This document shows positions 26,801 to 40,314 of a DNA stretch of 64,000 nucleotides, piece after piece. The stretch is from Pyxicephalus adspersus. Lineage: Eukaryota; Chordata; Amphibia; Anura; Pyxicephalidae. Below the pieces are notes generated by a model. It was not told the origin of the DNA and made no database searches. It saw only the letters and a program-made list of their open reading frames with translations. Within the stretch, counting starts at the first letter, position 1, and each line of letters opens with the position of its first letter. A program made the translations under genes and the position numbers. The stretch is from contig NC_092863.1 in assembly GCF_032062135.1 (NCBI RefSeq), positions 12,510,120 to 12,574,119 on the forward strand, written 5' to 3'.

Positions 26801-29768
26801 AATTTAGAAGCATGCAACCACCACTAGAAACTCTCCTGGTCTGTGCTGGGTAGGGGAACGAGGCAACTTAAAGCAAAATTATAAAAAATTGTATAAATAC
26901 TGAATAAGTGTATTAAAGAACAGCTGTCCTGTAAATAATCCTGTTTGAATGGCCACACTTCACAACCAGTGCTGTTGGCTTTCATGGATCCACTCCGATG
27001 CTTTGTGGTTCCCTCGAGTGGAGGTAGAAAGTGCAGCCATGAAATTTGGAAAACCTTTGGTGGTAGACTAATTCTACCACTGAACGATGTGAACATTCAC
27101 AGATTAAATAGATAGAACATTCCACTTTAAAAATTTGCGATCAGTCAGGTCTTTATTGCACAAAGGGACACGTAATTTCCCTTCTGCAATAAAACATTCT
27201 TACCTGCCTGATCACATTCTTCATCTCTCAAAAATTGCATAGAAAGCCGGGATACCCGCGGCATCCCATGGCCTGCCCAAACAGCCAGCGCTTGGTCAAA
27301 GATAGAAAATAGAAGAAAAAAAGAAGATGGTGGCACCTGCAATGGAAAAGGGTGAGTTTATTCCAAAAAAAATGTATTCAGGCAGGTAAAGTTTTTTTTA
27401 TTGGAGAAGAGACATCACCCTTTCCTTCTAAAAAGTAAAAATTCTGGTTATTTATTTTTTAAGTGCAACACCCTCTTTTTAATAAATTGGAGTACAAAGT
27501 CTCCCGGGATACTTACGTTACGTATCCGGAGGCTCTTGGGTGTTTCTTCTGCACATGCCCGAGCATCTCGGGAATGCACAGAAGAAGCCTTTTTGTGAAA
27601 AGTTTTTTCCAACCTACGTCACCCAATCTCGCGCCTGGGTTGGGTGATGTAGGAAAAAGAACCCGGAAGAAGAGGCAAAGATGGTGGTACCCGCTGTGCC
27701 GACTCAGAGGCAGATACCAGGACGACACAGGTCCCTATGGAAGACACCTCCGGATCGACTGACTGCGCTGCGAGATTGAAGTGAATTCTTTTTTTTTGGC
27801 GTTTTTCAATTTACTTCCTCTTTAATGCAAGTTACTAAAAATAGAGTTTAGTTCTGCTTTCAACAAGCTTAGCATTTAAAGCATAATTCCAGCAAATACT
27901 TTTTATTCTTTTTAGGACAAAGTGGGGATGAGCATGCTCTTGAGCTTCTGTTTTATAGCCATCTGAAAGTCTTGAAACTCCCCAATGGGGACACAGACAC
28001 AACACATTATTTAAGACAGCAAGGTAAAGAAGCAACTACTAAATTTTTTTTTTTTTTTTGCTATTGCGGTTTGCATAATCCTTTCCTGATGACAACACAC
28101 CTAACCTATTTCTTGTGGTGTGATCACAAGGACAGGGAATGAGGGGAGAATATCTTCCAAACTGACAAATGTCTATCATTCTATCTAAATAAACAAAACA
28201 TATTCAGCACATCTTATTGGACAACATCGCTGCATGTCATAGTCTCCTCTGCTGCAGTTCCTGCCTGACCCATCGTTATAGAGATGGGTAGGTGTTTTGT
28301 AGTCCAGAAGAAGAGACCTCAGGGCTGACAACACTTCTTAGGATCTCAACAAAATAAAAGCAGTGTTGTCAGCTTAAACAGAACCAGGAGCTCACTGGGT
28401 TCCTGACAGATCAACAGATAGCTTTCTGCAACTGCCCAGACATTAAAAAAATGAATTTGAAGTGCCTTAACTACTAATAGCATTTTGGTAATTTTGTAGA
28501 TGGGGGATGATAGATAACGAGCCCTTCCATTTGTATGAAATCTGTGTGCGGAAATACATTGGAATGTGACCGGTGACCTGGGTCAGTGGTGCTCAACACA
28601 CGTACAAGGAAATTTACCCGATAACCAATGTTTATCCACCATGGGGGAACCCTTGAAATAACCTTCAGGTCCCTGGGGAACCCCTTACCTCACATTACAT
28701 TAGCATGGTGGTCAGTAGGATGAATGCCTCTTACATTGCTGGCCAGTGGGAAGAATGTCATCCTTACAGATAGCCAAAAAGATCATTGGTGTCCCCGAGA
28801 GGCACAAACTGCTGATTGCTCAAGGAACCCCTAATAACCTCGGGAGGAACCGGCATGGATATATCCATTGTTGTGTTATAATAAAAAAGGGAGACATAGC
28901 CACTTCACACAGCACATTGCAATGCACTTTAGCACGTAGACGTATCACACCCCTCAATCAGCAATACAAAAATAAACATTTGCAGGGTAAGAATGCAAAA
29001 AGACTCAACTTCTTGCATTAAATAATAATATGAAATAATAACAAAGGTTGCAGCAATAACATCACCTGGAAGTAGACAAGTTACAGTTTTTTTTGTATTT
29101 TCCAGGCCTGATAAGGATAAACACAAAGCACAGGTACCCTGTACACATCATTTCTGGTGTTATTATGCCATTTATGATGCTGCACACTTACAGTACTGGT
29201 ATTTATTATTATAAAGATATCACTGAAATACATTGTCAGTGCATTCACTTTTTTAACCACATTTATATATTACAACCCCATACACAGGGGACCTACAGCC
29301 TCATATCAATGCAGGTGTACAATACTCAACTCACCACAGGTCACACACACCTGTCCTGTGCGCGGGAACGCGCTTACCACAGCCATGACGCGCGCTTTCC
29401 TTTAATGGAGAGGCGCTTACCACGGCAATATCACGCGCAGTCCTTTATCGGGGACACGCTTTTACCAGTCATGGCACGCGCGGTTCTCTATCGGGGACGC
29501 GCTTTTACGAGTCATGGCACGCGCGGTCCTTTATCGGGGACGCGGTTTTACCACAGTCATGGCACGCACTTTTCCTTTATCGAGGACGCGCATACACCTA
29601 GGCCCGCCCAAGGCTACGACAAAACCCGCTAATTCCGAAACCCGCTAGGGCACCCCTTTCGTGACTCACATATATCTCCCCCTCGGAGAGCTGGGTCGTA
29701 ATGTTCCACACAAACACGACTTTATTGTTTTCTGTAGGGACTGTAAAGGTTAAAACCTCCGGCTCCAT
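17815..29768 (-). CDS. RDM1: RDM1 (RAD52 motif-containing protein 1), complete, seven coding exons, 285 aa
   Basis: Complement join, 5' to 3': 29768-29670, 26458-26279, 21276-21154, 20966-20804, 19722-19624, 18912-18824, 17919-17815 (stop TAA 17817-17815). All borders are AG/GT, phases 0,0,0,1,1,0 close exactly, and the total is 285 aa against about 284 in human. Residues 1-33 (MEPEVLTFTVPTENNKVVFVW...) start an RRM completed by exon 2 (FSQFGPLYSMKLFPNAGVAD, then YYAVIKYF). Exon 3 carries the Rad52-like motif KCQELANYYLGFNGWSKKII at residues 114-133. Exons 4-6 give acidic linkers and an amphipathic segment (KVQKYAVQKALSSAFKKILL). The C-terminus is acidic (DTGDENDEELL). Family knowledge: single-strand nucleic acid binding and a role in cisplatin response. 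It is convergent with GH (stop codons 1.8 kb apart) and codirectional with ARF2. Exon 1 was missing from a simple ORF scan and was found by matching the conserved start and a GTGAGT donor at 29669-29664. Confidence 0.95.
18003..18290. mobile_element. MITE, family B, diverged copy in RDM1 intron 6
   Basis: Begins AAGGCTATGTACACACGTCAG and carries the diagnostic inner CTGTGTGTACAATGCTCG, CATTCTCCCTCCTCCCATCC and hairpin-like repeats. The right terminus is eroded. Related scraps are seen near 19005-19145, 21890-22060 and 49440-49600. Confidence 0.5.
18491..18535 (+). repeat. SINE-type 3' tail fragment
   Basis: Holds TATGTTGGTGCTACATAAATCC followed by TGTTTAATAAAAATAATAA in overlapping parts, the shared tail of the SINE-like family seen elsewhere in the window. 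Confidence 0.5.
20172..20245 (+). repeat. SINE-type 3' tail fragment
   Basis: GGACTTTGTACAGCGCTGTG then GGCGCTATATAAATA and an AAT-rich end. Same tail as the fuller copies at 30225 and 40158. Confidence 0.65.
22250..25520 (-). mobile_element. Degraded L1-like (Tx1/L1 clade) retrotransposon, ORF2 remains
   Basis: Read on the minus strand. An AP-endonuclease domain lies at 25450-24760 (FIQETHFHHNKI-like start, VVGGDFNF-like core seen as AVGGDFNFVLD, and a late SNHALIS in place of SDHAPIS). Then comes an RT entry block at 24608-24339 with APTGKAPGPE. A mutated YADN replaces the YADD motif near 24245, followed by an RT C-terminus at 24121-23762 (HYLGSTIP, KMNIMPKLLYLLQTLP) and a C-terminal LLTRWYRTPEVLAKMYP with CWRCGKHTGTLLHIF at 23290-22930. 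Many frameshifts and internal deletions: about 2.7 kb instead of about 3.7 kb. Purine-rich plus-strand DNA at 22500-22590 is its pyrimidine-rich 3' UTR. It lies in RDM1 intron 2 and cannot move. Confidence 0.88.
27505..27825 (-). repeat. Dispersed repeat (GAGGAAGTAAA...GTCGTCCTGGTATCTG family)
   Basis: The minus strand begins AAAGAGGAAGTAAATTG and runs through GTCGTCCTGGTATCTGCC. Plus-strand copies are at 49077-49315 and 58643-58790. This copy includes a 14-base imperfect inverted repeat around CCTACGTCACCCAA. In RDM1 intron 1. Confidence 0.55.
28582..28860 (-). mobile_element. hAT-like non-autonomous element (CAGCGGTTCTCAACC type), copy 1
   Basis: One edge is CAGTGGTGCTCAAC on the plus strand. 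The body shares GATAGCCAAAAAGATCATTGG, AATGTCA and AACCCCT blocks, in inverse orientation, with 55563-55770. The TIR-like CAG(C/T)GGT(T/G)CTCAAC end suggests a hAT derivative. Family name not assigned. Confidence 0.5.
29360..29600. repeat. GC-rich minisatellite, about 43 bp x 5, beside RDM1 exon 1
   Basis: Units of 43-45 bp with the core GACGCGCTTTTACGAGTCAT followed by GGCACGCGCGGTCCTTTATC. Four to five full units and a partial end near 29592. CpG-dense. It starts about 70 bases inside RDM1 intron 1 and produces a spurious long plus-strand frame. Confidence 0.85.
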
Positions 29769-29945
29769 TTCACTTCACTCATAGACGCCGCCAAACACAG
29801 GCACCGCCCAATGACTATTTCAGCCAGTGAACAAGCAGCAGGTCGGGTCAGGTGACACACAGTTGTAGCGGACTGTTAAAGTATCGCAGGGCGGAGCTAC
29901 AGATGAGGAAGAGTATGGAGTGGGCGGGGTTTATCTAGAAGGTAT
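29769..29945 (-). promoter_or_regulatory. RDM1: RDM1 5' UTR and TATA-less GC-rich promoter
   Basis: Directly upstream of the RDM1 start codon the sequence is G+C- and CpG-richer than its surroundings. It holds a GC box (GGGCGGGG, plus-strand reading) near 29932-29940, a second GGCGGAG near 29891, and an inverted CCAAT box near 29808. There is no TATA box, as expected of a housekeeping repair-type gene. The exact start site is inferred. Confidence 0.5.
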
Positions 29946-30224
29946 GCTAATAAGAGAGCTCATGGAGGCTTTCATGATGTTTGTGCTGCTCACTTAGAAC
30001 AGGAATAGTGATGAGGATTGTGATCATTTTTTGACTATTATTGTGCTTTTGCAAAGTCTGGGATTTAAAACAGCCACAGTATTTTCAGGATGCTTGCCCA
30101 GTTCTTGTACATGTATCTTCTGAAGAAGAAAGGGTGATGGTTTGTTAGAATAAGGTTTAGGCGATATTGGTGGTAAAATCAGCAAAACGTGGGCCCAAGA
30201 AGACCCAGGACATGGGCAAAAGGG

Positions 30225-30592
30225 GAGCAGAGTAGGCGGTAACAGTGGGGTGCCATTATGACATATGCAGTGTCTCAGGTTAGCAATCCGACCTTTGCAG
30301 TGCTGGGTTCCAGGTTCAAACCCCGGTCAGGACACTATCTGCATGGAGTTTGTAGGTTCTCCCCATTTATGTGGGTTTCCTCCCACATCCCCCCCAAAAA
30401 AAACATGCAGTTAGGTTAGGGGTTTTGCTCCCCCCCAAAATAGGCCTTAGACTGTATTAGACATATGACTGAGGTAGGGATATTAGATTGTGAGCTCCTT
30501 TGAGGGACAGCTAGTAACATGACTAAGGACTTTGTGCAGCGCTGCATAATACGATGGTGCTATACAAATACTGAATAAAAAAAAAAATCCAG
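30225..30592 (+). mobile_element. tRNA-derived SINE, near full length
   Basis: The head resembles a tRNA: GTTAGCAATCCGACCTTTGC and a B box GGTTCAAACCC (30313-30323). The body has GGAGTTTGTAGGTTCTCCCC and GTGGGTTTCCTCCCACATCC. The tail is ATTGTGAGCTCCTTTGAGGG, then GCAGCGCTGCATAATACG, GTGCTATACAAATACTG and an A-rich end. Same family as minus-strand copies at 41762-42013 and 50513-50860. Confidence 0.85.
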
Positions 30593-30885
30593 GGGGATTT
30601 GACCAAACTTTGTGGTCAATACAAGAATGTTTGGCGATGAAGATGGCACAACCTGGAGAAGAACCAGGACATTGACTTTTGTTTGTTTCATATTTTGCAA
30701 ACACTACTAGAAATGGTTTACTTAGAAGTCACTCTGAGATCACAACTACAGGTCAAGAATTTGGAATGATCACAGAAGCATCTCACAGCAATTGGATTAA
30801 TTTATCAATGCATGGATTTCTTCAAAACAAAACTGACATATAAATAAATCAAAACACCAATTGTTTCAGTACAGAACTTTTTTTT

Positions 30886-33800
30886 TTTAATATAGAGCAT
30901 TTCAGACAAATTACAACATGGTTAGAAAACAAAAAAAAGAAAAAAAAAACAGAAAAAAGTAACTCAATATAAGTCCAATTGTACATCACTTATTTCACTT
31001 TCATATGCATTTTATACAAGAAAAAAAAAACATTTTGCTTTAAAGCTCCAATGCTCTTTATGCATGAAGATATGAAAACTGTTTCATGTACAGACTCAAG
31101 TATATATATGTTTTTTCCCCCATTTTAATTTATAAGAACTACAACCCCATTCCCTAGTGAAAACAACAGTTCTACAGAATCAAAACATGGTTTAAAATAA
31201 TAAAACCCCTGTTTAAAACAGTGATAACCACACTGCCGCAGTGCGATGCTAAAGCAAAATATGTCAAAAGTTATCTGGCTCTCTGCATCTAAATGAAGGT
31301 CTGTTTGTGTGATAATAAAAGATTACAATTTGATCATCAATCCAGATTATGGTTTAGGTCAGATGGGTCCATCTAATGTTTCTTTTCTGAGAGCTACACT
31401 TTTCTGAAATCAAGCTGGATTCTACTTAACAATGCTTTTCCTGATTGGGCAAAGTACAGGTTGGCTTTAAGGAAAGCCAACTATCAGCTATATGGTCCAT
31501 GGCAATGGCTGTCCTTTTACATTACCCATCTGTATTTAACCATGGGTTATGTTTTTTATTTATACAACTGGACTAGTTGGAAAACTGTTATGGTGGAGAC
31601 AGTATTTCAAAGCCATATACAATAATGTGAAGCCCGGTGCCAGTGATGGTACACTTTCTTTATTAATGGATCACAACCCACTGTACAGTAAGGATTTCTG
31701 TCTTTAAAAAGGCACCATGGGAAAAGAACCTAGATGCAGCAGAAGTTCACATAAAAAAGATGAGTTCTTAGATGGATAGACTGCCTTCAATTCCTAACAA
31801 ACAATTGAGAAAGTATAAACAGAACCGATTTCAGAACCTTGCAGCCCTTTAAAGGGATCACAAAGCTAAATTGTTGTACAATTAGGCTCCTATGGAGGCA
31901 GTTAATCCCCAAGTCACACGCTAGATTTAGGGTAGTGAGAAGATGAAGAAAAGGGGTCTTGGGAATCAGAGTGTGCCAAAGTCAGGAAAAGCTGCTTCCA
32001 TCGCAGCCTAATCACTCAGGTCCTCTGTTGCTGACATATCCCCATAAACAAAGAAAACCCCAAAGTACCCATCCACACTCACCTATGCATTGCTGGTGTT
32101 CAGACCTTTATAAAATAGGGTACAGAGAAGCTGCACAAAGAAATCATTAACCCTTTACAAGCTGCAGATGTGTATTTGAACACATGTAACTGGATTACAC
32201 CACCCTCCCGCTTTATTTTTAGGAATTTAAATCACTATTTCCCTGATCCATTTATTTATTTATTTTTTTTAACAAAGCTAATTCATTTTAATACTTCAAT
32301 GAACTGTGAGATTTACAAAATTATATATTTATATATTTAATGAATCCGCCTACATTCGTAATATATCCAGACGACGCAGTGTTCAATGTCCTTAAGACCA
32401 TAGCGCTTTGTACAGCGGCACACCACAGTCCACCAACATGGCTAATGGACTTGGCCCAGGCCATGTTTTTTTTTTTTTTTTAACCTAATCATCTGCAGTG
32501 GCTGCAAACTAGACAGCCTTCTGTAAGAAGTGTTCTCTTTCACCTGTACACCCCACCTCTCTCACTACTTCTTTCTTACATGACCGAGAGTTGGCCCTTT
32601 GAATGAGACATATGAAGGGGGGGTCGGGGACCGCAACACAGATGAGTTGGGTTTAATTCATGGCTGAAGTTAGTAAATTAGAATATGTATGGTTACAGTA
32701 CAGACTTTCTTCCAGGTATAGAATAAGCCATACCAAAGTAATATGTTTCAGAGTGGGAGCAGACATCTCAGGAGCCTCTGTAAGCCAGGCTAGTGATGTC
32801 ACGTGCATGCATGTATAAAAGGGGAACAGTTTATGTAGATATTTGCCATTAAAAGGGAAATTGCAACACCTGTGCATGTCAATGCCGTGCTGGAAACGGG
32901 TTGAGGTATTAAAAATTAGATATGAAACCGCAGTGTATGTCATCTTACACAGAACTGTTTAAATGTTTGCGAATTACTTTCCAGTCAAGCATCCTCCTTG
33001 CATGTATTATGACTTCTGCGTGGCTTTTTACAATTCACATAGTTGCTATAGCAGAACTTATCACTGTGCCAGATTAGACTGTGACCACATATTAAAGCCG
33101 AAATCCAGGCTAAGCAAACATTACCTTAATAAAAGAGGCATGCATATTTTTACTTGAATCACAATGTGCTTAGAGTATTTCCATTATATCTGTGCAGCAA
33201 TCCAGCATAAAACACCTGCACTTTGCAGGAATTTTCTGTAATAAAGACAGGCCACTGCCCATCTCTAACCTTGCGCAGGATGACTGGTCTTGTATTCAGC
33301 CCCCTCTGTAATTTGTCTATAGTGGGTCCCAACCACAGCTCTGCACAGGCTATTTGCAGCGCAGTGATTTCACCACCATGTCTATGAGATAATATCTAGG
33401 AATTCAACGGGATTCTGTGCACAAATAGTAGATTTGCATTCTTTGTGGCTACTGAGGAATACATTTAAATCATTTTAGCCCAGTGTTCAACTTTAATGTG
33501 CATGGAAATGCATAACACATACAAGGCAATAATAAATAAAAATGTGATCACTAGCATCTAATTTGGCCATTATGTAACAATTCAGCTTCACACGCCTATA
33601 TGAATTCCATCTCATTTTACCTGCAGTACATAACCAGTCGAGAGAGCGCAAATAAGTTACATAATCGAATTAATGACTACATATGTTTCAATATTCAATA
33701 CACCCAATCCACAAAGTTATTCTAACACATGCTAATAAACCCCTTTATCTGAAAATGAGTACAGAGCCCCTTAGCAATACAAAGTCAAACATTCATGGCT

Positions 33801-34777
33801 ACTGCACTTTAATTTACTTGCAGATGTCCTATTATGACAAACTACAATAATTTAGTCACAGATTAACCCTAAATGCCTACTATCTTGTTTCTGCATGCAG
33901 TATTATTTTATAAACTAGTCACTGTTTCAGCTACTAGACAACATGTTTTAAATGGCAAGGCTGGATATAAATGGATTATTTTGAATTGTAAAGATGTCAC
34001 GGCCTAATGCCAATACACATTTCCCACTATGGGAGAATACAGTAAAAGACCTCATCTGAAATAATAACTGCCTGTTACACTCCCATCCTTACTTAGGACA
34101 TTAATACATAAGGTCCTAAGTTCTTTTTAAGGCCAGCAACTCTGTTTTAAAGACATTCACAAAGTTCTATTCTGGATTAAGGATGGAGTTTATTTTAGAA
34201 TAATTTAAATCACACTACTTGCTGTTTTCCTGGTTCATAGATCAGAAACTTTCAAATTTAGGTCTGAAAGATTTTCTACTTGTCTTACTTTGAGATCTTC
34301 CAGGGCCAAAAAGGGTAGACTTACTTCTGACAAACTGTAGTTAAAGATCTATCGATCAGGTGAACAGAATTATGTGTATCACAAATCAGTATCAGGCTTA
34401 TCTGGAGGTCTTTACTAGTTTCATTTCAGTGATGAAGATTACTCAGCCTACACCAATATGATGTTGCCCAGTAGCCCAATTTCAGTCACTACTTAATGAT
34501 TGGCATGGAATCATGGGTAAGCTGCACACAGGCTGTTGGAAGTGGTGGGTAGTGTGTTCAGAAGGGGTTAATACTGCCAAGCACGTATAAGGCACAGTGT
34601 GAGATTGCTGCTCCCACTCGCACAGGCGTGCACACACATTTATAAACACAGATGTGCGCAGAAATGACATGCCTGCCTGCGAGGCAGCAGAGGTGCTGGG
34701 CAGCTCTGCCAAGATGTTGAACAGGATAGGAGTTGGGTGGAAGAGGGGTGGAGAGAGGGTTTAATTGGGAAAAGGGA
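30886..34777 (-). other. ARF2: Probable long 3' UTR of ARF2
   Basis: From the ARF2 stop codon to 30.89 kb there is no coding signal and, unlike the flanks, few recognisable repeats. At 30891-30886 the minus strand has the ATTAAA polyadenylation variant. The area is A+T-rich in the manner of regulatory 3' UTRs. A repeat fragment at about 33250-33330 interrupts it. The extent is an inference; a shorter 3' UTR using an earlier signal is possible. Confidence 0.35.
33250..33335 (+). repeat. Dispersed repeat fragment, partner of the copy at 5.1 kb
   Basis: TTGCGCAGGATGACTGGTCT and following bases parallel the minus strand at about 5220-5060. Confidence 0.35.
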
Positions 34778-36715
<1,938 letters not shown>

Positions 36716-37320
36716 TTATCTAACAATAAAAAAACAGCAGGTAAGTGAATGGAAACAGATGCAAAAAGTAATATAACAAATGACCATACAATGTTATTTT
36801 AAACCTTCCATCATTTCAGACTTCTATGATAACACTCTGCACCCATATGTACACATCTTTAATGGAATAATCTGGTGACAGGAGATTGAGCAAGCAATGT
36901 ACAGTCAGTGTTGTTCATTCAATGGCGAGGGGAAGACAAGCGGGAGGTGCCCTGCTTAGTTCTTCCCATTCCAAAACAATAGAAGTCGTTCCTGTCAGAT
37001 GTTTAGTGATCCATATATACAAAACTTATGGTATTATCAGTGTGCACATGTCTCCGGAGCCTTATACAGCCCAATGCTTGCAAGCAAATTGGGGAACACA
37101 AATCAGGCAAGAGGACCATTTTAAGCAACCAACAGGACTCCCTCTGATTACACGAGAAGGTTCCTCTCAAAGCTGTGACCTACTAAAGCCAAATCCTTTG
37201 GCGTGTTCACCAGTGATACAAATACCACGGAGGCACCTAAGCATCCTCCTGCAAAGAACTTGTTCTATTAGTAGAGATTTCAGTAACTACAGAACTGGCT
37301 GGTATCCTAGTCAAAACTAA

Positions 37321-37432
37321 GGCTACATACACATGTGCAATAATTGTCATTGGAAAGGATCTTTCACGATCCTTTCCAATGACAAACGACTGCACGATGC
37401 ATGAACGAGTGTGTACATGTGTGTACGTAGCC
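37321..37432. mobile_element. Short palindromic MITE, family B
   Basis: 112 bp. Ends GGCTACATACACATGTG and CATGTGTGTACGTAGCC are inverted. The interior contains CATTGGAAAGGATC, a short loop, and GATCCTTTCCAATG, a perfect hairpin also found in the 43.7 kb copy. Lies in ARF2 intron 1. Confidence 0.75.
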
Positions 37433-37439
37433 AAAGGAT

Positions 37440-40150
37440 TAGTGTACCAGGTGGGAAACATTCCAAGAGCAGGGGAGAATGGCTTTTCCAACAAGATCAT
37501 CTAAAACATGTAGGACTACTTGATCAGTAGCAGCACTAGGGACATCGCCCAAAACAATAGAAGGCATCACAAAGATAAAACTGTCCACGGGATGGGGTTG
37601 TTACCATAGGACTCATTCCAGAAATGGTGTACCTGGACTGGGTGGGTGGGAGGTGTTTTACTTTTAAACAAAACCAAACCTAAACACAGGAGATCCGATG
37701 AAAACTTACCAAACTGACAAATTCAAATTACAATTATCTACTGAGCATAAAGGTAGGCCCATCACCAATGCACAAGTTCGGAGAAGCAGAGCCCATGACT
37801 GAAGCTAACCTTTAAGGTAGCCTTCATAATGGGGATGCCATGTGATTTGACAGTATAATTTAAGAAGGTACATAATCCCTGTATCGCTCCAAAAATACTG
37901 GATGCTTGTAAGGTATGTACAGATATCCGTCTAGATTTTACAAAGTCACACACTAAAAATAAAAGTCACTGTGCTATAACATTATACGGTTAGTTAAAAA
38001 ATGCTTTATAAAGAAGTGAATGTCTACTGTGACAAAAATAAAAAAAAAATAACCATGACACAGAGCACAACAAACCCCATCATTTACTTCTCTGCTAAAG
38101 CACACTTTTTTTGGTCAGCTAACAAACATCCTCCACTGCCCATTACAACAGAGGAAGATTCAGAGGAAGCAGGGGAAAGGAACTGTTGTCATAGCAACTG
38201 ACAGTTAGCACGCCAATGTACTGTGCTAACAAGAACAAGGGGGTGGACGTAACATAAAGCTTGTATACAGAGCAGAAGCTACATGGTTACTGCTTAATAT
38301 TACATCAGCACAAAGGGTCAGGGACAGAGAAAGATAGAATGATACATCTCTGCACCATTTTTTATAATAACTATATTGCAATAATCATCCAGATATAAAA
38401 ATAGGATCCGCACCATTTACAGGGTAGGAAATATTCCACATCGCTGTTATTAAAATGTATAGGGCAAAAAAATGCTTGACAGAAATAAAAATATATATAT
38501 AGATCCCAAGAGATCTCCACATTAACTAGCCATATACTAATGTCTTAGTTTAAACTAGTACTAAAAAACTATTTGACTTTACTTCTTTCCCTCGTGATCA
38601 ACAGTATGTTGGCAGAACACAAAAAACCTGAAGGGATATTCTAAACAACTGAAGATCCTGTTTTTCAGGACTCCTTAGTCCTTTGCTGCATTGGAGTTAC
38701 ATTGCCCCTGGTATCCATGTCTATTCTCTGAGGTGTGGGGAAATGAGCCAGGATATATACTGCATGCTGCATAAAAAGGACTTTTCCTATTGCCTTCTCT
38801 GCGCATTCATCCCTTATAGTAGATCTGCACTGTAAGTGAAGACATGAAGGGCATAAAAGTGTTGTAGAGCAGCAGCACATTTGCTACCAAGGGATGAGAT
38901 AGATAAAAACTTTTTCTTACAGTCTCCAGTATTCTGGGAGTCCCCAGTATTTTTCAATATTCTTAAGAGTATGGCCACCTAAAGTTTTACCATTCGCTAC
39001 TCTATACAGTGTGTTATGTATCCACTGTCTGCAGATAGTTTTTCATATTCCAGCAGATAAAAACCCATCATATATGATTTACCAAGTTATGCAAGTTCAA
39101 ATGTTGTTTAACACATATATAAATCTGCAGCTCTATATAAAATAGTAGCTGAAGAAAGTCTCTGGGAACTTCCTGTTAACTGAATACTAAGCGCTGTCAT
39201 CTGTGCTCCTGTAATTTGGCATTCTGATAGAGACCACTAATGGCTGTTCTAACACACAATACACAGGTATGGTACACTGTGGTCTCTACGAAATGAGCAC
39301 AAGAAATATCAGACAGCCAGCCCCCGGGCACATCTTCATAGAAAAAAAGGTTTACAGATCAACTAAATTGTGAGTAACAAAGGATGGCAAAAGGTGAAAA
39401 ATAAGTACATCGCTTTTTTTAAATAGCAATTTGTTTAGGATTCACAATGCAACCAGAGGTATTTTACAGGATTACTTTCACTTTACGTAAACAGCAATCT
39501 ATTGAATTTTTTGTTTTCAGTGGTTACTTACATGACACACACAATACTGTTCTGTTTTTTCTTACAAGGAATGATCTATAGTCATCTGTATACAAACTAT
39601 TACCATGGGACTCATGGTTCATCCTTACACAGATCCCCACCCTACTTCCTCTCATACACTGCAATATACATTGTTCTAGCTGGGTGTAAGTGCACAACAA
39701 ATAATACCGAATCCAGTATAGCGTACTGAAACTGTCACAGCAATTATAGGTGATTCATGCAGTGCACAAAAATGCAATGACAGCGCAAGGTACAGCAATG
39801 TAGGTGGAAGTCTACCACAAACATTTCAAATCATCACAATTCAGTATGTGCTGGCAGAACAAATGGGAAAAAATAATATAATATAAATAGGGCTTTGGCA
39901 CGATACAGTCCCATATGACCAAACCCCTTTTATGTCAATCTACAGATATCTGTGATTGGACTTTAACTTGGGAATGGAGCTAAATACATCCTTCAGTCCG
40001 ATTTTAGAGATTAGACCCCCTCTTAAAGAGCAGGAGGAGGGCTATTGGTGGAGCTTAGTTCATAAGAAAAGTTTTTTAAATACACAAAGAGCTCTATATA
40101 TAAAGCAGGGAATCAGACTTTCCCTTGTGGGAAACTTCTAGGTCCATGTG
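37440..40150. other. ARF2 intron 1 segment, no gene or clear repeat seen
   Basis: Unique-looking intronic DNA with only short chance frames. Confidence 0.45.
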
Positions 40151-40157
40151 TTTTAAT

Positions 40158-40314
40158 CTCCTAGAATGTAAGCTCTTCTACGCAGTGTCCTCGCCTCCTT
40201 CTGTGTCACAGTCTGTATCTGTCTGTCATTTACCACACCTCTTTAATGTACAGCGCTGTGTAATATGTTGGCGCTCTATAAATCCTGTTTGTTAATAATA
40301 ATAATAATAATAAT
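40158..40314 (+). mobile_element. SINE-like element, GTAAGCTCTTC head
   Basis: Starts GAATGTAAGCTCTTC, then CTGTCTGTCATTTACCAC, TGTACAGCGCTGTGTAATATG and GGCGCTCTATAAATCC, ending in an (AAT)n run. Related copies: 50113, 53175, 53512, 53963 and 63906. Confidence 0.8.

Noticed and set aside
27145..27342. 65-codon minus-strand frame in RDM1 intron 1, considered as the first RDM1 exon
   Set aside because: No resemblance to the RDM1 N-terminus; the sequence near 27180-27215 recurs around 43200. The true first exon is at 29768-29670.
29093..29632. 179-codon plus-strand frame
   Set aside because: It crosses RDM1 intron 1 and the CpG-rich minisatellite; repetitive composition explains its length.
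30225..30330. Possible tRNA gene (B box present)
   Set aside because: No complete cloverleaf; the tRNA-like part is the head of a SINE present in several copies.
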